The notes beneath the pieces were generated by a model. It was not told the origin of the DNA. It ran no database searches and worked only from the letters and a program-made list of their open reading frames with translations. DNA of 64,000 bases from Actinomycetota bacterium. GTDB lineage: Bacteria; Actinomycetota; Acidimicrobiia; Acidimicrobiales; Ilumatobacteraceae. The stretch spans positions 20,753-84,752 of the forward strand of contig VGCD01000006.1 in NCBI GenBank assembly GCA_016870215.1, given 5' to 3'. Position 1 is the first letter of the stretch. Every line of letters begins with the position of its first letter. Positions 7,824 to 16,423 of the stretch are shown here, piece after piece. Position numbers and translations under genes: made by a program.

Positions 7824-9224
7824 TCAGGTGCGTGTTGACCCGACATGCTCAAGCGCTGCATTGGCTGCTGCGCGAGCCTGTTGCACGCATGCTGGAATAC
7901 CGATACCTCGATAACTCGCTCCGGCTAGAAACACGCCGCGGGCTGCCGATGCCAGGGCCTGTTCTGCCCGAACGAGTGATGCGAAGTGATGTGGGCGGTA
8001 TTGAGGAAATGATTCAGGCCAGCGCGAGATGCGACACATCAGCGGCTCAAGGTCGACACCCAGATGGTGTTTCAGATCAGCGAGCATGAGATTCACGAGT
8101 GTCTGGTCGTCGTGATGCATCACGTCGAGGCCATCACGACCAAGTGATACGCGAAGAATGATGGAGTCGTCGCTTGGTACCCAGTGCGCCCACTTGTTGC
8201 TGCCGAACGATGCGGCAGTCACCCAACGCTGATCGGGTTTCGGTACGAGGTACCCACTGCCGTTCAGAGACGATTTCCACTGGCTCTTTGGAACTTGAAC
8301 GGTGATCAAGGCGACGGAGGCATGCACGCGAGTCGAGAGGTAGTCGGCCACTTCTTTGTCGAGCGACCGCACGATGTCAGCAGTGTGTCGTGCAGGAGTT
8401 GCCAACACCACTGCGTGAGCGTCGACCTGAGAGTGACCAGTCTCATCAACGTATGCGACGCTGTATCGACCGGCATCACCACGTGTGACCGATGTGACGC
8501 GTGCACCAGTGCGGATGTGTCCTCCGAATGACTCGACGCGCTCGCGTACAGCGGATGTGAGTGCTCCCATGCCACGAAGTGGGGCAGCAAACACAGGACC
8601 TGTTGCAGTTGCTGCCGAGCGCGTCTTTCGCGCAGCAAGCAACATGCTTCGTTCGGAGGCAAGCGCAGCCACTTGGGGAACCGCCTCGAGGCTGAAGTTG
8701 TCGGTGTCAGCGGCGTAGATGCTTCCGATGAGTGGGTCGACCAGTCGTTCGTTCACCTGGCGACCGAATCGCGCGCGTACAGCAGCGCCAAGACAGTCAT
8801 GGTCTGTCTTGTGACGCGGGAGAACGACGTCAAGTGCAGCACGAAGCTTTGCTGAAGGGGAGAGCAGCGAACCAAGGGCAACTGATGACATTCCTGCTGG
8901 CACACCCAACACCATTGCTGGCGGAATCGGGTGTAGTCGTTCGTGCCATACAGCGGCATGTGCAGATGTCGGCGAAGTAAGGGCAGTGGCAATGCCCACG
9001 TCGCGCGCAAGGTCGTGGGCGAAGGGGACTCGCATGAGAAAACTGTCTGCACCCTCATCAACGGCGTCGAGACCAGCAAACGGAGATGTTCGAATGAGCC
9101 CGCCTGTCGATGACGACGCTTCGAAGAGGCTCACCGAGATGTTCTCGTTCGCATTGACGAGAATGGAGAATGCGGTGGCAAGTCCGGTGATACCGCCGCC
9201 GACGACCACGACGTGGTGGTTCAC
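7824..9224 (-). CDS. hemY: FAD-dependent coproporphyrinogen/protoporphyrinogen oxidase (HemY/CgoX)
   Basis: The 466-residue flavoprotein starts with the Rossmann motif VVVVGGGITGLATAF (residues 4-18), followed by an acidic residue in SLFEASSSTGGLI. It contains LDAVDEGADSFLMR and a C-terminal RAEQALASAARGVFLAGASYRGIGIPACVQQA typical of HemY-type oxidases. In actinobacteria this enzyme oxidises coproporphyrinogen III to coproporphyrin III. The GTG start overlaps the hemH stop by 4 bases, placing it third in hemE-hemH-hemY. No HemQ (coproheme decarboxylase) gene is in the window. It lies 21 bases upstream of the truncated sortase gene, which is probably on the same transcript. Confidence 0.9.
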   Translation of the reverse strand: MNHHVVVVGGGITGLATAFSILVNANENISVSLFEASSSTGGLIRTSPFAGLDAVDEGADSFLMRVPFAHDLARDVGIATALTSPTSAHAAVWHERLHPIPPAMVLGVPAGMSSVALGSLLSPSAKLRAALDVVLPRHKTDHDCLGAAVRARFGRQVNERLVDPLIGSIYAADTDNFSLEAVPQVAALASERSMLLAARKTRSAATATGPVFAAPLRGMGALTSAVRERVESFGGHIRTGARVTSVTRGDAGRYSVAYVDETGHSQVDAHAVVLATPARHTADIVRSLDKEVADYLSTRVHASVALITVQVPKSQWKSSLNGSGYLVPKPDQRWVTAASFGSNKWAHWVPSDDSIILRVSLGRDGLDVMHHDDQTLVNLMLADLKHHLGVDLEPLMCRISRWPESFPQYRPHHFASLVRAEQALASAARGVFLAGASYRGIGIPACVQQARAAANAALEHVGSTRT

Positions 9225-10147
9225 GACACAGACACCACTCGTGCCGCAAGTGCGCTCATGACGGCGCTGTCGTCATTGACGCAAGCAGTGCGCGCGAAAG
9301 CTAGTCCGCGCTCAGATGCATGATGTTGTGCCTCAATGTCGAGGTCATAGAGAACTTCCAAGTGGTCAGCGACGAATCCGCAGGCACACACGAGTACACC
9401 GTCGACTTTCTCTGGGTCTTCCGTCGCTGTGAGTTCATCGATGACGGTGAGAATGTCGGGGCCGATCCAGGGTTCTGGCGTGCGGCCGGCGGACTGCCAA
9501 GCAATCGACCATTGCGACGGCTGCATGAGACCAACTGCGGTTGCGACGGCCTCGGCGGTTGCGCGCAGTTCGTGAGGATACGGATCGCCTCCGTCAATGA
9601 TTCGTTGCGGCAGTGAGTGTGCGGTGAACAGCACTTTCGTGTGTGCCGGAAGACCCGCCAACTTTGTGCGCATGTCATCGGCGAGAAAGTCGATGAATGC
9701 CGGCTCGATAGCCCACGATTCGACACCTACGACATCGATTCCGTGTGGCGCAGCGGCCTCACGCGTGCGACCAAGATATTGACCAATCGAATAAGAAGAA
9801 AAGTGAGGTGCAAGCACGACCCCGACAATGCGAGTGAAACCCTGCGCAGCGATTTCTTCGACCGACTCTTCAATGAAAGGTGTCGCATGCTTTAGACCCA
9901 AGAACACGGTGTATGTGCCAGGTTCGATTGCGTCAAGCGCGCTTTGAAGGCCCGTCTGCTGTGCCTCAGTCAGTTGCTTCAGTGGTGAGAGCCCTCCGAT
10001 GGCGTCGTATCGCGCGGTCAATTCGGCAAGCAACTCTGGTGTCGGCGGACGTCCACGCCGGATGTCGGTGTAGTAGGGCAGGATTTCTTCTTTGGTACGC
10101 GGCGTGCCATACGCCATGAGAAGCACCGCGATGCGCTGTGATGTCAT
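9221..10147 (-). CDS. hemH: Ferrochelatase (coproporphyrin ferrochelatase type)
   Basis: The 308-residue protein starts VLLMAYGTPRTKEEILPYYTDIRRGRPP, the HemH N-terminus. It includes FLGLKHATPFIEE with the active-site His, VVLAPHFSSYSIGQY, LFTAHSLPQRIIDGGDPY with the second conserved His, and WSIAWQSAGRTPEPWIGPDI. It inserts Fe2+ into the porphyrin in the cytoplasm. In actinobacteria the substrate is usually coproporphyrin III, hence also called CpfC. The ATG overlaps the hemE stop and its own stop overlaps hemY. I cannot see a clear Fe-S cluster Cys set in the C-terminus. Confidence 0.93.
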   Translation of the reverse strand: MTSQRIAVLLMAYGTPRTKEEILPYYTDIRRGRPPTPELLAELTARYDAIGGLSPLKQLTEAQQTGLQSALDAIEPGTYTVFLGLKHATPFIEESVEEIAAQGFTRIVGVVLAPHFSSYSIGQYLGRTREAAAPHGIDVVGVESWAIEPAFIDFLADDMRTKLAGLPAHTKVLFTAHSLPQRIIDGGDPYPHELRATAEAVATAVGLMQPSQWSIAWQSAGRTPEPWIGPDILTVIDELTATEDPEKVDGVLVCACGFVADHLEVLYDLDIEAQHHASERGLAFARTACVNDDSAVMSALAARVVSVS

Positions 10148-11169
10148 GAAGCGGTCCTTTCGTGCACGAGATTCACGACCTCAGTGAGTATCCCAGGGTC
10201 GGTGTCGGGTTGCACACCGTGCCCCAGATTGAAGATGTGACCTGCATGACCTGCGTTGTCGGCGAGAACTTGTTCGGCGCCAGCAATGGCGACATCAGAA
10301 CTAGCGAGCACGAGTGCGGGGTCGAGGTTGCCTTGCACGACAATGTTTGTGCCAAGACGTTGGCGAGCCTGAGAGATGCTCGTTCTCCAGTCGAGCCCGA
10401 TGACTTTGTTGCCCACTGAGTTCATCGATTCCAGTAAATGATCGCAGCCGATTCCGAAGTGGATTCCGGGTGCATGTGGGTGTGCATCTGCGATGGCACT
10501 GAACAGGCGAGTGCTGTGGGGGCGCACGAAGCGGTCGTAGTCGCTACGTGACAGCGCTCCGGCCCAGGAGTCGAACACTTGGAAAGCTTGAGCACCAGCT
10601 GACAGTTGTGCAGAGATGAAAACAGAGGCGTGCTGAGTGAGTCGTTCCATGACTTCATGCCACAAGACTTCGTCAGTGTGCATCAGCGCTTTTGTGTGTT
10701 GGTACGTGCGACTCGGACGACCCTCAATGAGATACGACGCGACCGTAAATGGCGCACCAGCAAATGCAAGAAGTGGCACCGGCAGTTCCTTCACGAGCAA
10801 CTCCACAGTGCGCACGACGTAGTCGATGTCTGCCACTTCAAGTTCGCGTAACCGCGTGAGATCTGTTCGTGACCGAAGTGGGCGCTCGGCGACCGGACCT
10901 GTTCCGGGGGCCACATCGATTCCGAACCCGACGGCATGCGGTGGCACAACGATGTCGCTGTACAAGACCGCTGCATCGACTCCGTAACGACGAACCGGTT
11001 GAAGTGTGATCTCAGCGGCAAGGTCGGGTTTCTTTATTGCCTCGAGAATGCTTCCTTCCCCGCGAATGGCGCGGTACTCGGGCAAACTGCGACCGGCCTG
11101 CCGCATGAACCACACTGGTGTGTGCACACTTCGCTGACCCTTTGTGGCAGCAAGGAATGACTGGTTCAT
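10144..11169 (-). CDS. hemE: Uroporphyrinogen III decarboxylase
   Basis: From the ATG at 11167-11169 the product is 341 residues and reads TPVWFMRQAGRSLPEYR, the hallmark HemE motif. It is followed by ILYSDIV-type sequence (AAVLYSDIVVPPHAVG), FAGAPFTVASYLIEG and FNLGHGVQPDTDPG near the end. It decarboxylates uroporphyrinogen III to coproporphyrinogen III. A GTG at 11209-11211 would extend it by 14 residues into the upstream permease gene and matches family length less well. It begins 19 bases after the ABC permease stop, so the heme genes may share a transcript with the DrrAB-like exporter. Confidence 0.94.
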   Translation of the reverse strand: MNQSFLAATKGQRSVHTPVWFMRQAGRSLPEYRAIRGEGSILEAIKKPDLAAEITLQPVRRYGVDAAVLYSDIVVPPHAVGFGIDVAPGTGPVAERPLRSRTDLTRLRELEVADIDYVVRTVELLVKELPVPLLAFAGAPFTVASYLIEGRPSRTYQHTKALMHTDEVLWHEVMERLTQHASVFISAQLSAGAQAFQVFDSWAGALSRSDYDRFVRPHSTRLFSAIADAHPHAPGIHFGIGCDHLLESMNSVGNKVIGLDWRTSISQARQRLGTNIVVQGNLDPALVLASSDVAIAGAEQVLADNAGHAGHIFNLGHGVQPDTDPGILTEVVNLVHERTAS

Positions 11170-11188
11170 CACAGTGTCTCGAACTTGG

Positions 11189-11989
11189 TCACTTGCGACG
11201 AACGCGACCACGAAGTGCTGTGAAGGCGAGCGTGAACGACACCATCGCCACGATGCCAGATGAGAGGAAGGCCTGCAGAATCGCGGTGCTGTCCCAGCCT
11301 TGCAAGATGAGAGTGCGCATACCCTCTAGCAAATATGTAGTCGGGTTGAAATTGGCTGCGACCGACAACCAACCGGTGAGTTGATCTTTCGGCACATACG
11401 CGGTGGTGAGAAAAGCAAATGGAAAGAACAAGAGGAAGGCGTTGTTCACTGCCGTCGGGTTGCCCGTGCGAAGCGCGATGGCGTACGGAAACCCGGTGAA
11501 TGCGATTCCCCAAGCTGCGCCGATGAGTATGAATACAAGCATTCCGAGGATTCCGGTTTCGAAACCGACACCGATGATGAATCCCAAGATGAGCACGGGG
11601 ATGGTCATCACGATGACAACGGCGAGGTCAGCGATCATGAGCCCGATCAGCAAGGTGGTTCTGCTGACTGGCGTGAGGAGCAGTCTGTCGAAATAGCCGT
11701 CTTGTACGTCGACCACGAGCGAGCCTGCGCGCGAAATTCCGGTGACTGCGAAGATGACGGACACTGGTAGTTGGAAACCCTTGAAGTCAAAACCTGGTGG
11801 CAGGTTTCCTTCAACGAAGCTTTGCAAGCTGCCGATATTGACGATGAGAAAGAACAGCGGCACTGCCATGCCAGGGATGATGGCCTCAAGGTCGCGCGAT
11901 GCAAGTCGAAGTGCGCGCAAAGCAACCGACGTGAGGTCACTCCAGAAACCCGCGTGGCGAGGCGTGATGCGGTCAGTACGTGTGTTCAT
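11189..11989 (-). CDS. ABC-2 type exporter permease (DrrB-like)
   Basis: The 266-residue membrane protein has six predicted hydrophobic segments and the ABC-2 signature region VDVQDGYFDRLLLTPVSRTTLLIG. FFPFAFLTTAYVPKDQLTGWL and FNPTTYLLEGMRTL are typical of DrrB/NodJ-type permeases. It should pair with the ATPase encoded just upstream, whose stop overlaps this start as ATGA. Such pairs export hydrophobic compounds or lipids. The substrate is unknown and no biosynthetic cluster lies nearby. Confidence 0.85.
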   Translation of the reverse strand: MNTRTDRITPRHAGFWSDLTSVALRALRLASRDLEAIIPGMAVPLFFLIVNIGSLQSFVEGNLPPGFDFKGFQLPVSVIFAVTGISRAGSLVVDVQDGYFDRLLLTPVSRTTLLIGLMIADLAVVIVMTIPVLILGFIIGVGFETGILGMLVFILIGAAWGIAFTGFPYAIALRTGNPTAVNNAFLLFFPFAFLTTAYVPKDQLTGWLSVAANFNPTTYLLEGMRTLILQGWDSTAILQAFLSSGIVAMVSFTLAFTALRGRVRRK

Positions 11990-12960
11990 GCTGTGACCGC
12001 CTCTTCTTCATTTGCATCCATGCGCGAACCGGTGGTGTGAAGGAACACGTCGTCGAGGGTTGGAGTACGCAAAGTGAGTTCGCTCACTTTGATGGAGTTG
12101 TTCGCCAATGTGACAGCAACTGGGCTGATTGCCGACGCTCCGTGGGCAGTGGCAATGACGAGTTGGTCTCCGGACACTTCGACAGAATCAAGATCAGAGA
12201 GCGCCGCGAGCACTTGCGCAGCACGGGAGCCGTCGCCACTACCAACCTTGGCGATGATGACATCGGCACCAATCGAACGCTTGAGCTCATCGGGAGTTCC
12301 TTCGGCAACGATTTTTCCGCGGGCGATGATGCCGACACGATCGGCAAGTTCGTCGGCTTCTTCCAGATATTGCGTCGTGAGAAAGATGGTGATGCCCAAT
12401 TGCTCGTTGAGATACCGCACCTCTTCCCACACTGCTGCTCTGCTGGTGGGGTCGAGGCCAGTTGTTGGTTCGTCGAGGAACAACACCTCTGGTTGATGTA
12501 CCAATGCAGCGGCAAGGTCAAGACGACGCTTCATACCACCCGAATATGTAGCGATTCGGTCGTCGATGGAGCCACCGATGTTGACCAATTGGAGAAGTTC
12601 GTCGACGCGACGAAGGCGAACGTCTTTTGGAAGGCCATACAAACGACCTTGCATGTCGAGAAGTTCTCGACCTGTCTGCTTCGGATCGAGAGCGGCATCT
12701 TGAAGCGCCACGCCGATACGAAGTCGCACATCGTCGGCTTCGGTGTCGATATTGAAACCGGCAACGGATGCGGTTCCGTCGCTCGGGGAGAGGAGAGTGG
12801 TGAGCATGCGGACGGTTGTTGATTTGCCGGCGCCGTTCGGGCCAAGGAACCCGAAGATCTCTCCGCTGGCGACTGTGATGTCGATACCCGCCACCGCTTC
12901 CTTGTCGCCAAATCGCCGAACGAGCCCTCGAGCCTCGATTGCCGATGCCGTCGTTGTCAT
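11986..12960 (-). CDS. ABC exporter ATP-binding protein (DrrA/daunorubicin-resistance family)
   Basis: The 324-residue ATPase shows Walker A GPNGAGKST (about residues 40-48), Q-loop VALQDAALD, signature YSGGMKRRLDLA, Walker B VLFLDEPTTGLDP and H-loop TTQYLEEAD. The C-terminal ~90 residues match the extra domain of DrrA-like proteins, ending in RTPTLDDVFLHTTG. It powers the downstream permease. A start at 12958-12960 leaves 11 bases to the M48 protease stop, so all three may share a transcript. Confidence 0.9.
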   Translation of the reverse strand: MTTTASAIEARGLVRRFGDKEAVAGIDITVASGEIFGFLGPNGAGKSTTVRMLTTLLSPSDGTASVAGFNIDTEADDVRLRIGVALQDAALDPKQTGRELLDMQGRLYGLPKDVRLRRVDELLQLVNIGGSIDDRIATYSGGMKRRLDLAAALVHQPEVLFLDEPTTGLDPTSRAAVWEEVRYLNEQLGITIFLTTQYLEEADELADRVGIIARGKIVAEGTPDELKRSIGADVIIAKVGSGDGSRAAQVLAALSDLDSVEVSGDQLVIATAHGASAISPVAVTLANNSIKVSELTLRTPTLDDVFLHTTGSRMDANEEEAVTA

Positions 12961-12971
12961 GGTGAAAGACG

Positions 12972-13874
12972 CTATCGGCGCGAGTGCAGTTGCCTTTGGT
13001 ACGCGTCGATTCGAGCCACCCTTGTGCGGGCCGGTGGGTGGGAGGTCACCATGCGATCACGCCAATTTCGTGGTCGCTCATCGCGACCTTCTTCAATGAC
13101 GCGGCGAAGTGCGCGCGATAGGTGTTTGCCAAATCCCAATTCGACTGCATTGCGGTCGGCTCGAAATTCGGCTCCCTTTCCTGCAGCGTTACTGAGATAC
13201 CGCGCGAGTGACAAGTCTGCAAGAAAGATCCAACTGACAATCGTCAGTGTTCCGGCCACTGTGCGGCCAAGAACGTCGAGAGACTTGACGCGCAATGAGT
13301 TCGCTGTGACATCAGCGATGTTCTGCAGCATGAACCCGAGTTGAGCGAACATCACCACGGGAAGACTCAGCCATTGACTGACCGTGAGAGCAACAGTGTG
13401 CAATCCGAGATGGTGACTCAACTCATGTGCCAACACTCCGCATAGTTCATCGTGGTCGAGTTCGTTGACTGCGTATGACGACACCACCATGAGGTGACCA
13501 CCACAAGCAAAGGCGTTCACTTCATCACCATCTGCGATGGCAAGAATGAAACGGCTCGCGGGTACGTGACTGGCTTGAGCAACTATCAGCCATGCACGTT
13601 GCAGCCGATCTCTTTCATCGCGGTTCGGTACGCGGGCACCAAGAAGTCGCACCAGCACAAATTGTTGAACGGGTCGCACAAACAAAGCAGCCCCCAACAA
13701 CAAAGCGATGAGAGCGAACACGAAGTATGAGAGTGCATGAAGTGGAGAAGTGATCCACCAAAGAAGCGCGATGGTGACGGCCCACGCAGGAAGCAATGCA
13801 AGGACTGGAGCGAGAGCGGTGATGGCCGACCCATCTGCATGACGCGAGCTTTGTGAAGATCGCGAACGTGCCAT
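12972..13874 (-). CDS. M48-family membrane metallopeptidase
   Basis: The 300-residue protein has two N-terminal hydrophobic helices (about residues 20-65) and the zinc motif VLAHELSHHLGLH. A third ligand is likely the Glu in GAEFRADRNAVELGFG. Two further hydrophobic stretches lie between these. This is the HtpX/M48B layout: a membrane zinc protease with a cytoplasmic active site, often involved in membrane-protein quality control. The ATG is separated by 77 bases from a divergent hydrolase gene; that spacer holds both promoters, though no clear boxes were recognised. Confidence 0.85.
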   Translation of the reverse strand: MARSRSSQSSRHADGSAITALAPVLALLPAWAVTIALLWWITSPLHALSYFVFALIALLLGAALFVRPVQQFVLVRLLGARVPNRDERDRLQRAWLIVAQASHVPASRFILAIADGDEVNAFACGGHLMVVSSYAVNELDHDELCGVLAHELSHHLGLHTVALTVSQWLSLPVVMFAQLGFMLQNIADVTANSLRVKSLDVLGRTVAGTLTIVSWIFLADLSLARYLSNAAGKGAEFRADRNAVELGFGKHLSRALRRVIEEGRDERPRNWRDRMVTSHPPARTRVARIDAYQRQLHSRR

Positions 13875-13951
13875 GGGGGACTAGTCCACCAGTGCAACAC
13901 GGGGATGTCAACGATGGAGACACCACCCAGATGGCGACCTATTGTTGTTCT

Positions 13952-14710
13952 ATGACCGCTCCCATCATTCCTGGCGCCGAACCCATGTCTCATGTCGGGT
14001 CAGGTGATGCCGGTGTTCTCGTGTTGCATGGCTTCACCGGAAATCCGGGAAGCATGCGAGGTCTCGCAGAAGCCTTCGCTGGGGCTGGTTTCCATGTGGA
14101 GATGCCTTTGTTGGCAGGTCATGGAACCGCCGTCGACGACATGATTCCCACCACGTGGGCAGATTGGACGGCCGATGTGGAACGGGCGTATCAGGCTCTC
14201 ACTGCGCGTGCATCGCGCATTGTTGTCGCCGGCTTGTCGATGGGTGGATCTCTGACGTTGTGGACCGCGAGCCAACACCCTGAGGTGCGCGGCATTGTGT
14301 GTGTGAACCCTGCTGCATTTCCTTTCGACGACACGATGGTTGGCGCCATTCAAGGAATGATCGATGCAGGTACCGAGGTGATGGATGGCATCGGCAGTGA
14401 CATCGCCGACCCCGACGTCACAGAGTTGGCGTACCCCGGTACGCCATTGCGGCCGTTGATGTCGTTCCAGCGTGACGGGTTGGGTCCGTTGGCAAAGACG
14501 TACTCGTCAACCGAAGTGCCTCTGTTGTTGTTCACGTCGACGCAAGACCACGTCGTACCGCCACAACAAAGCGCCGACTTGTTCTCGATGTACAAAGGCC
14601 CCAAAGAACACGTGATGCTCGAACGTAGTTACCATGTCGCCACTCAAGATTTTGACAAGCAGCAGATTTTTGACAAGTCCGTGGCATTTGCGCAGCGCAT
14701 CACGTCGTGA
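13952..14710 (+). CDS. Alpha/beta-hydrolase (carboxylesterase / monoacylglycerol lipase-like)
   Basis: The 252-residue protein starts MTAPIIPGAEPMSHVG. It carries the oxyanion region VLVLHGFTGNPGSM, the nucleophile elbow VVAGLSMGGSL, an acid in LFTSTQDHVVPP and the His in MLERSYHVATQD, a complete Ser-Asp-His triad. Spacing and sequence fit the Geobacillus Est30-like carboxylesterase group. No signal peptide is visible, so it is cytoplasmic. Two upstream in-frame starts (13853 and 13931) would overlap the divergent M48 gene or add a poor N-terminus, so 13952 was chosen. The physiological ester is unknown. Confidence 0.82.
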   Translation: MTAPIIPGAEPMSHVGSGDAGVLVLHGFTGNPGSMRGLAEAFAGAGFHVEMPLLAGHGTAVDDMIPTTWADWTADVERAYQALTARASRIVVAGLSMGGSLTLWTASQHPEVRGIVCVNPAAFPFDDTMVGAIQGMIDAGTEVMDGIGSDIADPDVTELAYPGTPLRPLMSFQRDGLGPLAKTYSSTEVPLLLFTSTQDHVVPPQQSADLFSMYKGPKEHVMLERSYHVATQDFDKQQIFDKSVAFAQRITS

Positions 14711-14749
14711 TGCATCGACATCTATCCCTTGCATCTTGATGACATCATC

Positions 14750-15577
14750 ATGAGCGCTTTCGTGGCATCCATTCCAAGCCCCAGTTCCGGAACACTGCAC
14801 GTCGGTGCGCTGGCATTGAATGCGTACGGATTGATGATTGCTCTCGGAGTTCTCGCAGGAATCTCCCTTGCCGGTCGACGCTTTGCGGCACGAGGTATCG
14901 GTGACCGCGACACGATGACATCGATTGCAATGTGGGCAGTTCCTGCCGGCGTCATCGGAGGGCGCGCGTATCACGTGTTCACTGATTGGGAGAGTTTCAG
15001 TGGAGATATTGGTTCAACCGTCAAGGTCTGGGAAGGCGGACTTGGGGTATGGGGCGGAATCGCACTCGGTGTGGTCGTCGGTTTATGGCGCGCCAAAGTC
15101 ATGAAGTTGCACGTTCCGACGGCGCTCGTGTGTGTAACGCCAGCGCTACCGCTTGCACAAGCAATCGGCCGTTGGGGCAACTGGTTCAATCAAGAACTGT
15201 TCGGTCGACCAACGGATCTTCCTTGGGCACTCGAAGTGTCGGCCCGCACTGCTGAGAAAGCTGGATACACGCCTGGTACGACTTTTCACCCGACCTTCTT
15301 GTACGAGTCACTTGCATGTCTCGTGTTGTGCGTGGTGCTTCTGCAAATTGACAAAAGACGCGAACCGCACGTTCCACGCTTGTTCTATATGTATGTCATC
15401 GGGTACTGCATTCTCCGATTTTTCATCGAAGGACTGCGTATCGACCCGGCGCACTCGGCCGGTGGACTGAGACTGAACCAGTGGGTGTCGATTGTGTGTG
15501 CGGTCAGTGCAGCATTGTTGCTCATTCCGCGCGGCCGGCAAGTTTCGCAGCAAGAGACTCAGGTGTCATCGGATTGA
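14750..15577 (+). CDS. lgt: Prolipoprotein diacylglyceryl transferase
   Basis: The 275-residue membrane protein has about seven hydrophobic segments and the Lgt signature AIGRWGNWFNQELFGRPT (about residues 139-156). GGRAYHVF near residue 70 and FHPTFLYESL also match the family. It transfers diacylglycerol from phosphatidylglycerol to the lipobox Cys of prolipoproteins. Likely clients in this window are the iron-binding lipoprotein FbpA and the CocE-type lipoprotein. Start ATG at 14750 is preferred over one 21 bases upstream. Its last 56 bases overlap the 3' end of the convergent galT. Confidence 0.95.
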   Translation: MSAFVASIPSPSSGTLHVGALALNAYGLMIALGVLAGISLAGRRFAARGIGDRDTMTSIAMWAVPAGVIGGRAYHVFTDWESFSGDIGSTVKVWEGGLGVWGGIALGVVVGLWRAKVMKLHVPTALVCVTPALPLAQAIGRWGNWFNQELFGRPTDLPWALEVSARTAEKAGYTPGTTFHPTFLYESLACLVLCVVLLQIDKRREPHVPRLFYMYVIGYCILRFFIEGLRIDPAHSAGGLRLNQWVSIVCAVSAALLLIPRGRQVSQQETQVSSD

Positions 15578-16376
15578 AGTATTCGCCAGTGCCAACTTCG
15601 GCAGCGGCGATGTAACGCATGAGGTTTGGGCCCCGCCACGGCGACACAATTTCGATGTGTAGCCAATGGTTCGGTTCAGCAGTCATGCTGAAGTCGCGCT
15701 GATTGATCCACAGCATGTACGGCAAGGGTGACGAAAACAGTTGATCTAGTCGTGACATGACATCGCGCAAAAGATCTGCAAGTCCGCGGCGTTGCTCAAC
15801 AGATAACGACATCAGGTCAGCAATGCGCGATGTTGGCCACAACTCAAGGGCCACTGGGTATGCACTAGCAAGTGGCACGGCGCACGACCAGTGTTGATTG
15901 CCGGTGACGACAAGGTTCGGCCGTGATGGGGGATTCCAAGACAAACGTTCGCCACTGCGAGCGGGCATGTGGTCAAACGCATAGATCTGTCCGTGCGGGT
16001 GCTCGATCGTTGCACCAAGCTCTGCGCCTCGATTCTCAAATACGAACACGCATGCCACGTCTTCACGTGCAGATTGAGTGGCGGTGCGTTCGGTCCACAG
16101 CGCGATGATCTTCTCGATGTGGTCGACTGCCATTGAGGACCAGGTGGCGGTGTGGTCAGGGGAGTACAACAGCACGTCACAGCGCTCATCTGGCATTGCT
16201 GGCCAACGATTCGGAAACCAACGCACGTCGTAGTGGCTCGGGGCTTCGAGACCCCCGACGCAGAACGGGCATGACTGTGAGTCGACATTGGTCGCAAGTA
16301 CCGGACGGTTCTGTCGTGAACCAACGATGTGCACCTGTGTTCCGTGCGTTGGGTCGGTGCGAAGGTCGTGCTGCAC
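15522..16376 (-). CDS. galT: Galactose-1-phosphate uridylyltransferase
   Basis: The 284-residue protein has a zinc site CPFCVGG (around residue 36), FENRGAELGATIEHPHGQIYAF with the HPHGQ active-site motif whose second His is uridylylated, and a C-terminal NHWLHIEIVSPWRG. It exchanges UMP between UDP-glucose and galactose-1-phosphate in the Leloir pathway. It is shorter than E. coli GalT (~350) but within the range of actinobacterial forms. The start is GTG. It diverges from an alpha-galactosidase gene, a sensible pairing for use of alpha-galactosides. galK and galE are not in the window. Confidence 0.9.
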   Translation of the reverse strand: MQHDLRTDPTHGTQVHIVGSRQNRPVLATNVDSQSCPFCVGGLEAPSHYDVRWFPNRWPAMPDERCDVLLYSPDHTATWSSMAVDHIEKIIALWTERTATQSAREDVACVFVFENRGAELGATIEHPHGQIYAFDHMPARSGERLSWNPPSRPNLVVTGNQHWSCAVPLASAYPVALELWPTSRIADLMSLSVEQRRGLADLLRDVMSRLDQLFSSPLPYMLWINQRDFSMTAEPNHWLHIEIVSPWRGPNLMRYIAAAEVGTGEYFNPMTPESLAAKLAGRAE

Positions 16377-16423
16377 ATCGGTCAGTCTCTCACTGTCGGA
16401 CTACGGTCACCTCGGTGGACCAG

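Noticed and set aside
16133..16423. N-terminal extension of the alpha-galactosidase frame
   Set aside because: It runs antisense through the galT start region and encodes Arg/Cys/His-rich sequence; homologues begin near 16424.
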